Shown here piece by piece: positions 1 through 6,986 of a DNA stretch of 11,702 nucleotides. The notes beneath the pieces were generated by a model, which had not been told where the DNA came from, did no database searches, and saw only the letters and a program-made list of their open reading frames with translations. The first letter of the stretch is position 1. Every line of letters starts with the position of its first letter. The position numbers and the translations under genes were made by a program. Origin of the DNA: CAZZBK01 sp964387325 (GTDB taxonomy: Bacteria > Planctomycetota > Planctomycetia > Pirellulales > PNKZ01); assembly GCA_964387325.1 (NCBI GenBank), contig CAYLYE010000204.1, positions 1 through 11,702 of the forward strand, given 5' to 3'.

Positions 1-1
1 C

Positions 2-319
2 GAAGCCGCAACGGTCCTCACTCGCCGAGGCCATGAGCAAGGTCCGCCGGCTTTGGAACGGTTGGCCTATGATCTCGACCCCAAAGTGTCACGCAGCGCG
101 GTCAGCGCGATCGGCACGCTCGGCGATCCGGTCTTTGTACCAACCTTGATCGGTGTCTTGCATCGCGGCGAAGGCGTGTCGCAGATGGCGCTCGAGTATT
201 TGCCGAAATTGGTTCCCTCGGGCCCTCTGTCGAGCGACGATCGCCAGAAACTCAGCAGCGACGAACAAATTGCCCGTTGGCGAACATGGTGGGAGCGTCA
301 AGCGGTTCGTGGTCAGTAG
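2..319 (+). CDS. HEAT-repeat protein, C-terminal fragment (5' end outside window)
   Basis: The reading frame is open from base 2 to the TAG at 317-319, giving 105 residues, so this is the end of a longer gene. A TTG at 53 could be read as a start, but the frame continues upstream to the window edge, so a truncated gene is more likely. Helical-pair repeats of HEAT/PBS-lyase type are visible: a segment around PALERLAYDLDPKVSRSAV is followed by AIGTLGDPVFVPTLIGVL and then a degenerate third unit. The protein ends in a charged, Trp-rich tail (ARWRTWWERQ). Such repeats form an alpha-solenoid used for protein contacts; in planctomycetes they often sit at the end of large secreted or haem-containing proteins (family knowledge). 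No catalytic motif is present in this part, so the function of the whole protein is unknown. Its stop lies 18 bp from the stop of the convergent ECF fusion gene. Confidence 0.75.
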   Translation, partial: EAATVLTRRGHEQGPPALERLAYDLDPKVSRSAVSAIGTLGDPVFVPTLIGVLHRGEGVSQMALEYLPKLVPSGPLSSDDRQKLSSDEQIARWRTWWERQAVRGQ

Positions 320-337
320 GCGAGCAAGCGCTTGGCA

Positions 338-2644
338 TTAAAGCCAGCGAGTGATGGCGTCGCGCAAGGACTCACTCCCTGGCCACTCGATCTTCCTGGC
401 CAGTGCGAACCAGTACGTTGCTTTGAGGACCGCAATGACGATCCCACCAAGCAGCAATAAGATCACGCAGCAAAATTCTCCCGGCGACAGGACAAGCTTG
501 GGGTGGAACGACCGTCGCTGTCCGCTCCGAAAGCCGCGAATGGTCAGCGCGGTGGCCAGGTTCTCACTCCGTCGCAGGGCCAGTGACAACAGCGGCATGA
601 GCATGCCGAGGGTGTCCAGCAGAGGTGTCCACCAACGCTCTGCGGTATGAGGTCGGCGAAGTCGTCGAGCCCGACGGATCGCGAGTGCCGCATCGAGCGC
701 CTCGGGCAGGAAATTCAAGGCGGCGCTGGTCACGAACGAAATCGCGGCCGGAACTCGTAGCGAACTCAGCGCGGCGAGCAAGCGTTGCGGACTGGTCGAG
801 AGACAGACGCCGAGTCCGGCCAACAAACCCGCCAAGAACCGGAGCGACTGCATCGCGCCATACAGCACCCCCTCGTAATACACGCTCAGAGATTGGTTCG
901 TGAACGGAATTGCCAGGTCGATCAGTGCCGTACGAGGTTCGAGGGAGTAAAACACACCTTGCGAGAACATCGTCGACCAACTCACGAGCAGCACGCCGAG
1001 AGCGAGCGCACTGAGTCCGCGTCTCGTCCAGCGTAAAGCGATCAACGGCACCGCCGCGAGCCCGCACAAAACGCTGAGTGCCGTGAGTGAATCGACCACG
1101 ACGCAAAGAAGCGAAATCACCGCGAGCCAGGCCAGCTTTGCGCGTGGGTCGCAACGTTCGAGCCAGGTTGGCTCGACGAAAGCGCTCTCCCTCGTGTCGC
1201 CGCGCGACTCGCTGGCCGTGGTGAGGCCGGCAGCTTTTCGGAGATCGTCTCGCGCCAGCAACTCTGAGGGGGTGACGAAGGCCAGTAGCCGACCGTAACC
1301 CAAGATCAGTACGCGATCGGCATATCGCTGTACGAGTCGCACGTCGTGCGTGGCAAACACGACGGCCGATGGTTCGTTCGCGGAGTCGTCAAGCGATTGG
1401 GTCACCATCACGAGGAGTCGCTCGACCTGCGCGGCATCTTGCCCCGTCGTAGGCTCGTCGAGCAACAGCAAGGCAGGGCTCGCGGTCCAGAGGGCGGCCA
1501 GCGCCACGCGCAGTCGTTGCCCCTGGCTGAGTGATTGCGGCGGCTCGTCGAGCACGTTGGCCACATCGAACGCTTGGGCGGCTCGTTGCACACGATGCTC
1601 AACCTCACTGGCCGGCAATTGCAGCCATCGTGGAGCATAAGCCAGTTCATGTTCGACACTCGACGAAAACAACATCAGATCAGGATTTTGTAGCATCAGC
1701 CCCGCGCCGAGCCGGTCGGAGGTGTCGTACTTCTGTCGTGCGACCTCGGCCAATGACGCGAGCAACGTGCTCTTGCCCGCCCCGTTCGTGCCAACGAGCG
1801 CCACGCACTCTCCTGATCGCAGTGATAATTGCACGTCTTGCCACACGAATGGGCCGTCGTGCTCGTGGCGGAACGACAAGGGACCGAATGATAAAAACTC
1901 GGCTCCCGGTGACTTGTCGGTTCGTAACCGCGTGTCGCTGAGCGGCCGTGTGCCAAAATCGTCGCGCTGCACGGGGCCCGATACGCGACCCGCCTCGATC
2001 GCGAGAACCTGATCGACGTACGGGAGCACTTCGTCGATGCGATGCTCGGCCAGCACGATCGTCAGACCTTGCTCGTGGAGCGTCGCCAGACGCATGAGCA
2101 ATTCCGCGCCGCCACGCGCATCGAGCTGGCTGAGCGGCTCGTCGAGCAACAGCAACCGAGGTCGTAAGGCCAACAGCGAGGCCAAGAGTACGCGCTGCTT
2201 TTCTCCGCCTGAAAGGGTACGCAGTGTCCGATGTCGCAGCGGTTGCAGGTCGAATTGCGTGAGGGCCTCGTCGATCCGCCGAGCGATTTCTTGTTCGTCC
2301 AGGGCGAGGTTTTCCAGCCCCACGGCGATCTCGGCCTCGACAGTCGTGGCACAAAATTGATCGTCCACCCCTTGGAGCAAAAACGCCACGAGTCCTGCTG
2401 GCAACTCGGCGCGGGTGTCGTGAGCGACGATCCGAACCGAGCCGCGCATCGTGCCGCTGGCATGGAGCGGAATCATCCCGGCGAGGGCGCGCAACAAGGT
2501 GCTCTTGCCCGAGCCTGTCGGCCCGGTGACAAGGGTCCACGAACCGGCGGCGAGCGTGAACTGAATGTTGTTCAACGTTGGCTCGACGCGTCCGGCAAAG
2601 CGATAGCCGAACTGCTCGACGACGACGGGGTGTTTAGCGCTCAT
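338..2644 (-). CDS. ECF transporter energizing module: EcfA-EcfA-EcfT fusion (two ATPase domains plus transmembrane domain)
   Basis: This 768-residue protein joins in one chain what most organisms encode as two or three ECF subunits. It should drive ATP-dependent uptake of a micronutrient bound by a separate membrane S component. ATPase domain 1 (about 1-225) has Walker A GPTGSGKST (41-49), Q-loop Gln91, signature LSGGEKQ (144-150), Walker B LLLLDEP (164-170) and the AEHR switch (His201). ATPase domain 2 (about 250-460) has Walker A GTNGAGKST (285-293), Gln319, a variant signature LSQGQR (372-377), Walker B LLLLDEP (392-398) and His433. From about 500 to 768 there is an EcfT-like membrane region with several hydrophobic helices. 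Two basic stretches there, ARR (659-661) and IRG (702-704), sit where EcfT proteins carry Ala-Arg-Gly coupling motifs. The ATG at 2644 is preferred to a TTG at 2698 because it overlaps the upstream stop as ATGA and has GGAGAA 7 nt before it. The domain order resembles YkoD joined to YkoC. The substrate is unknown. Confidence 0.9.
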   Translation of the reverse strand: MSAKHPVVVEQFGYRFAGRVEPTLNNIQFTLAAGSWTLVTGPTGSGKSTLLRALAGMIPLHASGTMRGSVRIVAHDTRAELPAGLVAFLLQGVDDQFCATTVEAEIAVGLENLALDEQEIARRIDEALTQFDLQPLRHRTLRTLSGGEKQRVLLASLLALRPRLLLLDEPLSQLDARGGAELLMRLATLHEQGLTIVLAEHRIDEVLPYVDQVLAIEAGRVSGPVQRDDFGTRPLSDTRLRTDKSPGAEFLSFGPLSFRHEHDGPFVWQDVQLSLRSGECVALVGTNGAGKSTLLASLAEVARQKYDTSDRLGAGLMLQNPDLMLFSSSVEHELAYAPRWLQLPASEVEHRVQRAAQAFDVANVLDEPPQSLSQGQRLRVALAALWTASPALLLLDEPTTGQDAAQVERLLVMVTQSLDDSANEPSAVVFATHDVRLVQRYADRVLILGYGRLLAFVTPSELLARDDLRKAAGLTTASESRGDTRESAFVEPTWLERCDPRAKLAWLAVISLLCVVVDSLTALSVLCGLAAVPLIALRWTRRGLSALALGVLLVSWSTMFSQGVFYSLEPRTALIDLAIPFTNQSLSVYYEGVLYGAMQSLRFLAGLLAGLGVCLSTSPQRLLAALSSLRVPAAISFVTSAALNFLPEALDAALAIRRARRLRRPHTAERWWTPLLDTLGMLMPLLSLALRRSENLATALTIRGFRSGQRRSFHPKLVLSPGEFCCVILLLLGGIVIAVLKATYWFALARKIEWPGSESLRDAITRWL

Positions 2645-3468
2645 GCCGCGGTTCTCCGCAGCCGGTAACCCAAGCACGTGCCGAGCGCCGCGCCGCAACT
2701 ACCGTAGATGAGCCCCGAGACGATCACGATGGCGAACACGTACCAGTCGGGCAAAAAGAGCCGGTACAGCAGTCGATAGGCAACAAATTGAATGCCCAGC
2801 GTGGCCGAGTTGGCTACGCCCAACGCCAAGGCCACGCGGACCATGCTTCCCAGGGGCGCTGTATTCTGGCCGCTCGGCAAGCCGGGAGAGACGGTTACGC
2901 CGGTCAGGGCTAACATCAATTCATGGAGCGCGATGCTGACGCTGATAAAGATCGCGGCGCTGAATCCAAACGTCCCGCTGGAGATGACCATGAGCAGAAA
3001 GACCGCGAGATTCGAGAGGGCGACGACCCCAACTCGCGGCCGCAGCACAACGAGCACGGCCGACAACAGACACGGAATGCCCTCGTCTCCGATGCCGGAG
3101 ATAAAAACCGCGTAGGGGCCGAGTATCGCTTGCAGCACGACTCCTACGGTGCGCGACGTGGCCGCGACGACGAAGTGTAGGGCCGATATCGTACCGATCA
3201 GCGCCAAGCCGCGGGTCGTGATCCGCTCGGTGATGCCGTGGCCGTTGACAATCGCGCTAAGCCAGAAGAGTCCGCTCAGTGCGAATGCCACGAGCAGAAT
3301 GGTCTGTGAGTGCCCCTCGGTGGCGCCGCTCAGATCTTGTGACCAGGAACGAGCGACCACGGCCGCCATAAAAGACAGAACGAGCAGCGCGACGAGCCCG
3401 GCGACCGCACCGCGCAGCAGCCATCGCGGCCACGCCACTCGGCTCGATGGTGAAACAGGATCGCTCAC
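2641..3468 (-). CDS. Multi-pass membrane protein, probable ECF transporter S (substrate-binding) component
   Basis: This is a very hydrophobic protein of 275 residues from the GTG at 3468, or 309 from a TTG at 3570. In 275-residue numbering, membrane segments lie at about 18-39, 56-76, 86-126 (probably two helices), 131-143, 146-164, 167-190, 209-231 and 241-266, giving roughly eight. No soluble enzyme motif is present. Classical S components are about 180-220 residues with six helices, so this one has an extra N-terminal helical pair. The middle part (ILGPYAVFISGIGDEG, then VLRPRVGVVALS and a Ser-Gly turn) vaguely resembles YkoE-type S proteins, which partner fused YkoD ATPases. The ATGA overlap with the EcfA-EcfA-EcfT gene is the main argument for its role. 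I chose GTG 3468 because the preceding stretch holds promoter-like and inverted-repeat sequence, but no good ribosome binding site precedes it. The TTG at 3570 has only a weak AGGG and remains possible. The transported compound is not identifiable. Confidence 0.7.
   Translation of the reverse strand: MSDPVSPSSRVAWPRWLLRGAVAGLVALLVLSFMAAVVARSWSQDLSGATEGHSQTILLVAFALSGLFWLSAIVNGHGITERITTRGLALIGTISALHFVVAATSRTVGVVLQAILGPYAVFISGIGDEGIPCLLSAVLVVLRPRVGVVALSNLAVFLLMVISSGTFGFSAAIFISVSIALHELMLALTGVTVSPGLPSGQNTAPLGSMVRVALALGVANSATLGIQFVAYRLLYRLFLPDWYVFAIVIVSGLIYGSCGAALGTCLGYRLRRTAA
2652..2657 (-). promoter_or_regulatory. Ribosome binding site and ATGA coupling for the ECF fusion gene
   Basis: On the minus strand GGAGAA lies 7 nt before the ATG at 2644-2642. 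That ATG shares bases with the TGA stop of the preceding gene (2643-2641). The arrangement fixes the start of the fusion protein and suggests translational coupling to the S-component-like gene. Confidence 0.6.
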
Positions 3469-3514
3469 GGCTCGGGTTGTACCAGCTTGGTAATCGTGGT
3501 CATGCCAGCGGCTC

Positions 3515-3538
3515 GCCGCGAGTTCGACGAACCGCGGC
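3515..3538. promoter_or_regulatory. Inverted repeat in the divergent control region, candidate operator
   Basis: A 24-bp imperfect palindrome. GCCGCG (3515-3520) pairs with CGCGGC (3533-3538), and inside it GTTCG (3522-3526) pairs with CGAAC (3528-3532) around a central A. A single unpaired A at 3521 breaks the symmetry, so each arm contributes 11 paired bases. It abuts the putative -35 box of the fatty acid operon and lies within the leader of the divergent ECF operon. That is a fitting place for a dimeric repressor to affect both units, or for a leader hairpin on the ECF transcript. If the membrane protein starts at the TTG at 3570, the repeat lies inside coding sequence, which weakens this reading. 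No regulator gene is in the window. Confidence 0.4.
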
Positions 3539-3567
3539 TGACGAAATAGCCAAGTTCGTGTTATAAC
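3538..3567 (+). promoter_or_regulatory. Putative sigma-70-like promoter of the fatty acid degradation operon
   Basis: CTGACG at 3538-3543 (four of six matches to TTGACA) is separated by 18 nt from TATAAC at 3562-3567 (five of six matches to TATAAT). Transcription would begin near 3574, leaving a leader of about 30 nt with AGGAA (3593-3597) 6 nt before the ATG at 3604. The -10 region is contained in GTTATAAC (3560-3567), which reads the same on both strands and could also serve the minus-strand ECF operon, although no convincing -35 is seen in that direction. Planctomycete promoter consensus is not well defined, so this is a modest call. Confidence 0.35.
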
Positions 3568-3603
3568 CAACGCACCCTAGGACAATCTACGCAGGAACAT
3601 GCC

Positions 3604-5754
3604 ATGAGTGCCGAGAGTGCCCTGACACTGTCGTTTCCCGAGCCCGATATCGCCGTGCTGACTTTTGATCTGCCCGGGAAAGGGGCCAACGTGCTCGCCC
3701 GTGCGGTGCTCGTCGAGTTCGAGGCTCACCTGAGCACGCTCGAGAAGCGTGGCGGCGTGGCGGGACTCGTCATCCGCTCGGGTAAGAGCGGCATGTTCAT
3801 CGCGGGAGCCGACATCCGCGAGTTCGTCGCCTCTTTCGATGTTCCCAAGAGTGAGGTAATCGCGTTTGCCGAGCACGGACGGAAATTGTTCGCGCGGTTG
3901 ACCGAGTTGCCATTCGTGTCGGTCGCGGCGATCGATGGTGTGTGCCTCGGCGGCGGCGCCGAGTGGGCGCTGTGGTGCGATCGTCGGCTGATGGGGTCGA
4001 ACCCCAAGCTGCAATTCGGCCTGCCAGAAGTGAAACTCGGCTTGTATCCCGGCTGGGGCGGGACCGTCCGACTGCCGCGGATCGTTGGACTCGGCAACGC
4101 TGTCGAGATGATCACCTCGGGCGAGAGCATTGCGCAACGCGAGGCGGTCGCGATGGGGTTGGCCACGACGGTCGTCCCCTCCGAGATGCTTGATGCCGCC
4201 GCCATTCAACTCATTCGCGCCGAGCAACAGAGCCGCCAGTACCTCGCCGACCGCCAGCGTTGGTCACAGCCCATCGGTATGTCGGAAACCGAACTCATGT
4301 TTCTTGGCGCGACCGCATCGGCATACATCCAACAGCAAACCAAGGGACAGTATCCAGCACCAGTCGCCGCACTCGAACTGTTATTAGAGACGTCACAACT
4401 CGACGCCGTGGCGGCCGGTGATCGCGAAGCGGCTTCGTTCATTGATCTGTTCGCTTCGCCGATCAATCGCTCACTGATCAATGTCTTTTTTCTCGGCGAC
4501 CGCAACAAGAAGGACCCGGGCATTGTGACGGAAGGGGTCTCGTCCCGAGCGATCCGTAGCGTCGGCGTGGTCGGCGCGGGGATCATGGGCGCAGGGATTG
4601 CCGCGGCCAGCGTACGACGCGAGCTAAGCGTGACGATCACGGATAGCGCTCCCGGCTCACTGGCGCTCGGTGTCCAGAAAATTCTCGACGAGGTCTCGTA
4701 TAACAAGGCCACGAAGGGTCCTGATGTCAAGCGGATGAGCCAGTTCGCGCCACTCGTCCGCGCCACGACCGTCGACGCTGAGTTCGCGAGTGTCGACTTG
4801 GTGATCGAAGCGGTTGTCGAGAATGTCGACGTGAAAAAGGCCTTGTACGCCCGATTGGAACCGCAGTTGCGCAGCGATTGCCTGTTGGCCAGCAACACCT
4901 CGGCCATTTCGATCACCCGACTGGCCGAGGGCTTGAAGCACCCCGAGCGTTTCGTGGGGATTCACTTTTTTAATCCCGTGCGACAAATGCCGCTCGTCGA
5001 GGTGATTCGCGGGGCCAAGACGAGTGACGAAACGGTCGCCACGGCCGTCGCTTATGCGAAAGCCTTGGGCAAGTCGCCGATCGTGGTCGAAGACGGTCCC
5101 GGCTTTTTGGTCAACCGGCTGCTGCTGCCCTACATGAACGAGGCACTCGAGTTACTCGCCGAGGGGCAAACCATTGAACAGATTGAAAAGGCGTCCAAGC
5201 GTTTTGGCATGCCGATGGGCCCCATCACGTTGTTTGATGTGGTCGGCTTGGACACCGCCCTGTTTGCCGGTCGTGTGATGCACGAGGCTTTTCCGGAGCG
5301 GATCGTCGAGTCGCCGATCCTCTCGACGCTCGTACAAGCTGGTCGCAAGGGGCAAAAAACCGGTGCCGGGTTCTTCAAGTACGGCAGCGGCAAAAAGGAC
5401 AAGCAGCGTGGCGCGAGCGATCCGGATTTATTGCCGCTGCTGCAACCGTATCTGCGCGGTGGCCCCAAGCTAAGCGAGCAACAAATCGTCGATCGACTTT
5501 TTCTGCCGATGCTGTGCGAGGCCACGCGCATCCTGGAGGAACGCAAGGTCCGCGACGCGCGCGACGTCGACCTCGGGCTGATCTATGGAATCGGCTTTCC
5601 GCCGTTCAAGGGAGGCCTGTTGTTCTGGGCCGACACGATCGGCGCAGCGAACCTGATCGAGCGCTTGCAGCCCTGGCGGTCGTTGGGTCCGCGATTCGAG
5701 CCCACGAACATGCTGCGCGACATGGCCAGCCGCGGCAACAAATTCTACGACTGA
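3604..5754 (+). CDS. fadJ: Bifunctional enoyl-CoA hydratase / 3-hydroxyacyl-CoA dehydrogenase (FadB/FadJ-type alpha subunit)
   Basis: This 716-residue cytoplasmic enzyme catalyses the second and third steps of beta-oxidation: hydration of trans-2-enoyl-CoA and NAD-dependent oxidation of the L-3-hydroxyacyl-CoA. The N-terminal crotonase domain (about 1-190) has oxyanion-hole segments MFIAGADIREF (64-74) and DGVCLGGGAE (111-120). Glu120 and Glu142 (in GLPEVKLG) match the two catalytic glutamates of FadB. The NAD-binding fold starts at VGVVGAGIMGAGIA (320-333). The dehydrogenase part shows SNTSAIS (430-436), GIHFFNPV (452-459) with catalytic His454, Glu466 in the paired position, and EDGPGFLVNRLL (496-507). 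The duplicated C-terminal helical domain follows and reaches the normal family end. The length is typical and no active-site residue is missing. AGGAA precedes the ATG by 6 nt. The thiolase partner begins 33 bp after the stop, as in fadBA and fadJI operons. I cannot distinguish aerobic FadB-like from FadJ-like roles, so the symbol is nominal. Confidence 0.93.
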   Translation: MSAESALTLSFPEPDIAVLTFDLPGKGANVLARAVLVEFEAHLSTLEKRGGVAGLVIRSGKSGMFIAGADIREFVASFDVPKSEVIAFAEHGRKLFARLTELPFVSVAAIDGVCLGGGAEWALWCDRRLMGSNPKLQFGLPEVKLGLYPGWGGTVRLPRIVGLGNAVEMITSGESIAQREAVAMGLATTVVPSEMLDAAAIQLIRAEQQSRQYLADRQRWSQPIGMSETELMFLGATASAYIQQQTKGQYPAPVAALELLLETSQLDAVAAGDREAASFIDLFASPINRSLINVFFLGDRNKKDPGIVTEGVSSRAIRSVGVVGAGIMGAGIAAASVRRELSVTITDSAPGSLALGVQKILDEVSYNKATKGPDVKRMSQFAPLVRATTVDAEFASVDLVIEAVVENVDVKKALYARLEPQLRSDCLLASNTSAISITRLAEGLKHPERFVGIHFFNPVRQMPLVEVIRGAKTSDETVATAVAYAKALGKSPIVVEDGPGFLVNRLLLPYMNEALELLAEGQTIEQIEKASKRFGMPMGPITLFDVVGLDTALFAGRVMHEAFPERIVESPILSTLVQAGRKGQKTGAGFFKYGSGKKDKQRGASDPDLLPLLQPYLRGGPKLSEQQIVDRLFLPMLCEATRILEERKVRDARDVDLGLIYGIGFPPFKGGLLFWADTIGAANLIERLQPWRSLGPRFEPTNMLRDMASRGNKFYD

Positions 5755-5787
5755 GCATTCACGTCTCGCCTAACGAGAAGACGCATC

Positions 5788-6945
5788 ATGAAACGTGCCA
5801 TCATTGTTGACGCCGTGCGGACCCCCGTCGGTCGCGCACATCCTGATCGAGGCTGGTTCCGTAACGTGCGGAGCGACGACCTGGCGACGATCGTCGTCCG
5901 GGCGTTGGTCGAGCGCACCGGGATCGACCCCGCCGAGATCGAAGACCTTGTGCTGGGCAACACTCAGCAGCAAGGCGAGCAAGGGTTCTGCGTCGCCCGC
6001 AACGTGGCTTTGATGGCCGGGTTGAACGTGTCGACCGGCGGTACGACTGTCAATCGGCTCTGTGGGAGCAGCTTGCAGGCGCTGAACCAAGCGGCTCACT
6101 CGATCATGGCCGGCTATGAGGACGTACAGATCGTCGGCGGCCTGGAGCACATGCAGCACATCGCGATGGACAAGGACATCGACCTCAACCCGAAGCTGTT
6201 CACCAGGACAAGCAAGGGCGCCTTGATGATGGGCATCACGGCCGAGTTCTTGGCCCAAACGCAGGGTATCTCGCGCGAGGATCAAGACGCCTTCGCGCTG
6301 CGAAGCCATCAGCGTGCGGCCGCGGCCCAGCAAGCGGGCGAGTTTCGCCGCGAGATCATCCCGGTGTGGGGGCACGACGAGTCGGGCAAGCCACTGCGGG
6401 TCGATTCCGATCAATGTGTCCGAACCGACAGCACGCTGGAATCGCTCGCGGCGTTGTCTCCAGCTTTTATGCCCGGCATGGGGACCGTGACCGCCGGAAA
6501 CAGCTCTCCGCTCAACGACGGCGCGGCCGCGCTGCTCGTCATGTCCGAGGAAAAAGCTCAGGCGCTGGGACTCAAGCCGATCGCGCGCATTGTGTCGACC
6601 GCAGTCGTGGGGGTCGAACCGTGTGTGATGGGGACGGGACCGATCCCGGCGACGCAAAAAGCCCTGCGACGAGCCGGTTTGAAGCTCCAGGATATCGATC
6701 TCATCGAAATCAACGAGGCGTTCGCTTCGCAAGCCCTGGCTTGTGTCAGAGCGCTCGGCGTCGACGAGGCAAAGCTCAATGTGCGCGGCGGAGCCATCGC
6801 CATTGGACATCCACTCGGAGCGAGCGGAGCACGTATCATGACCACGCTACTGCATAACATGATCGACCGCGACGCGACCCTCGGCTTGGCGACCATGTGC
6901 ATCGGCGTCGGGCAAGGGATCGCCACGATTGTTGAACGCATCTGA
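5788..6945 (+). CDS. fadA: Acetyl-CoA acyltransferase / 3-ketoacyl-CoA thiolase (FadA/FadI-type beta subunit)
   Basis: A 385-residue thiolase that cleaves 3-ketoacyl-CoA with CoA to give acetyl-CoA and an acyl-CoA shortened by two carbons, the last step of each beta-oxidation turn. The acyl-accepting cysteine is Cys92 in VNRLCGSSLQA. The NEAF motif is at 309-312, the active-site histidine is His341 in AIGHPLGASGA, and the second catalytic cysteine is Cys371 in MCIGVGQG. Spacing and total length match E. coli FadA (387 residues; Cys91, His343, Cys373). The ATG at 5788 has GAGAAG (5775-5780) 7 nt upstream. It lies 33 bp after the hydratase/dehydrogenase gene and 41 bp before the acyl-CoA synthetase gene, so it is very probably cotranscribed and forms the alpha2-beta2 complex with its upstream neighbour. 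A biosynthetic acetoacetyl-CoA thiolase would share these motifs, but the neighbours favour the degradative role. Confidence 0.92.
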   Translation: MKRAIIVDAVRTPVGRAHPDRGWFRNVRSDDLATIVVRALVERTGIDPAEIEDLVLGNTQQQGEQGFCVARNVALMAGLNVSTGGTTVNRLCGSSLQALNQAAHSIMAGYEDVQIVGGLEHMQHIAMDKDIDLNPKLFTRTSKGALMMGITAEFLAQTQGISREDQDAFALRSHQRAAAAQQAGEFRREIIPVWGHDESGKPLRVDSDQCVRTDSTLESLAALSPAFMPGMGTVTAGNSSPLNDGAAALLVMSEEKAQALGLKPIARIVSTAVVGVEPCVMGTGPIPATQKALRRAGLKLQDIDLIEINEAFASQALACVRALGVDEAKLNVRGGAIAIGHPLGASGARIMTTLLHNMIDRDATLGLATMCIGVGQGIATIVERI

Positions 6946-6986
6946 CCTGTCTCACACCGCCGCGTGGCAAAGCTAGGAGAACGATC

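Noticed and set aside
1680..2540. Minus-strand 286-codon frame overlapping the first ATPase domain in another phase
   Set aside because: The true frame contains intact Walker and signature motifs. The overlapping frame is low-complexity Arg/Ala/Gly sequence.
2642..2698. Longer version of the ECF fusion protein starting at TTG 2698
   Set aside because: It would add 18 residues overlapping the upstream gene. The internal ATG has a good GGAGAA at 7 nt and an ATGA overlap, and similarity to ATPase N-termini begins after it.
3469..3603. TPP, cobalamin or FMN riboswitch before the ECF operon
   Set aside because: I looked for thi-box-like, B12-box-like and RFN-like conserved blocks in this short leader and saw none. 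Only the inverted repeat at 3515-3538 stands out, so no riboswitch is called.
3577..4227. Minus-strand 216-codon frame opposite the start of the hydratase/dehydrogenase gene and crossing the control region
   Set aside because: It would run antisense across a convincing crotonase domain. Its Gln/His/Arg-rich translation resembles no family, and it would place coding sequence over the likely promoter.
5770..6810. Minus-strand open frame of 346 codons opposite the thiolase
   Set aside because: It is antisense to a thiolase with all catalytic residues. Its composition (many Arg, His, Gln, Asp) is that of a shadow frame and no family is recognisable.
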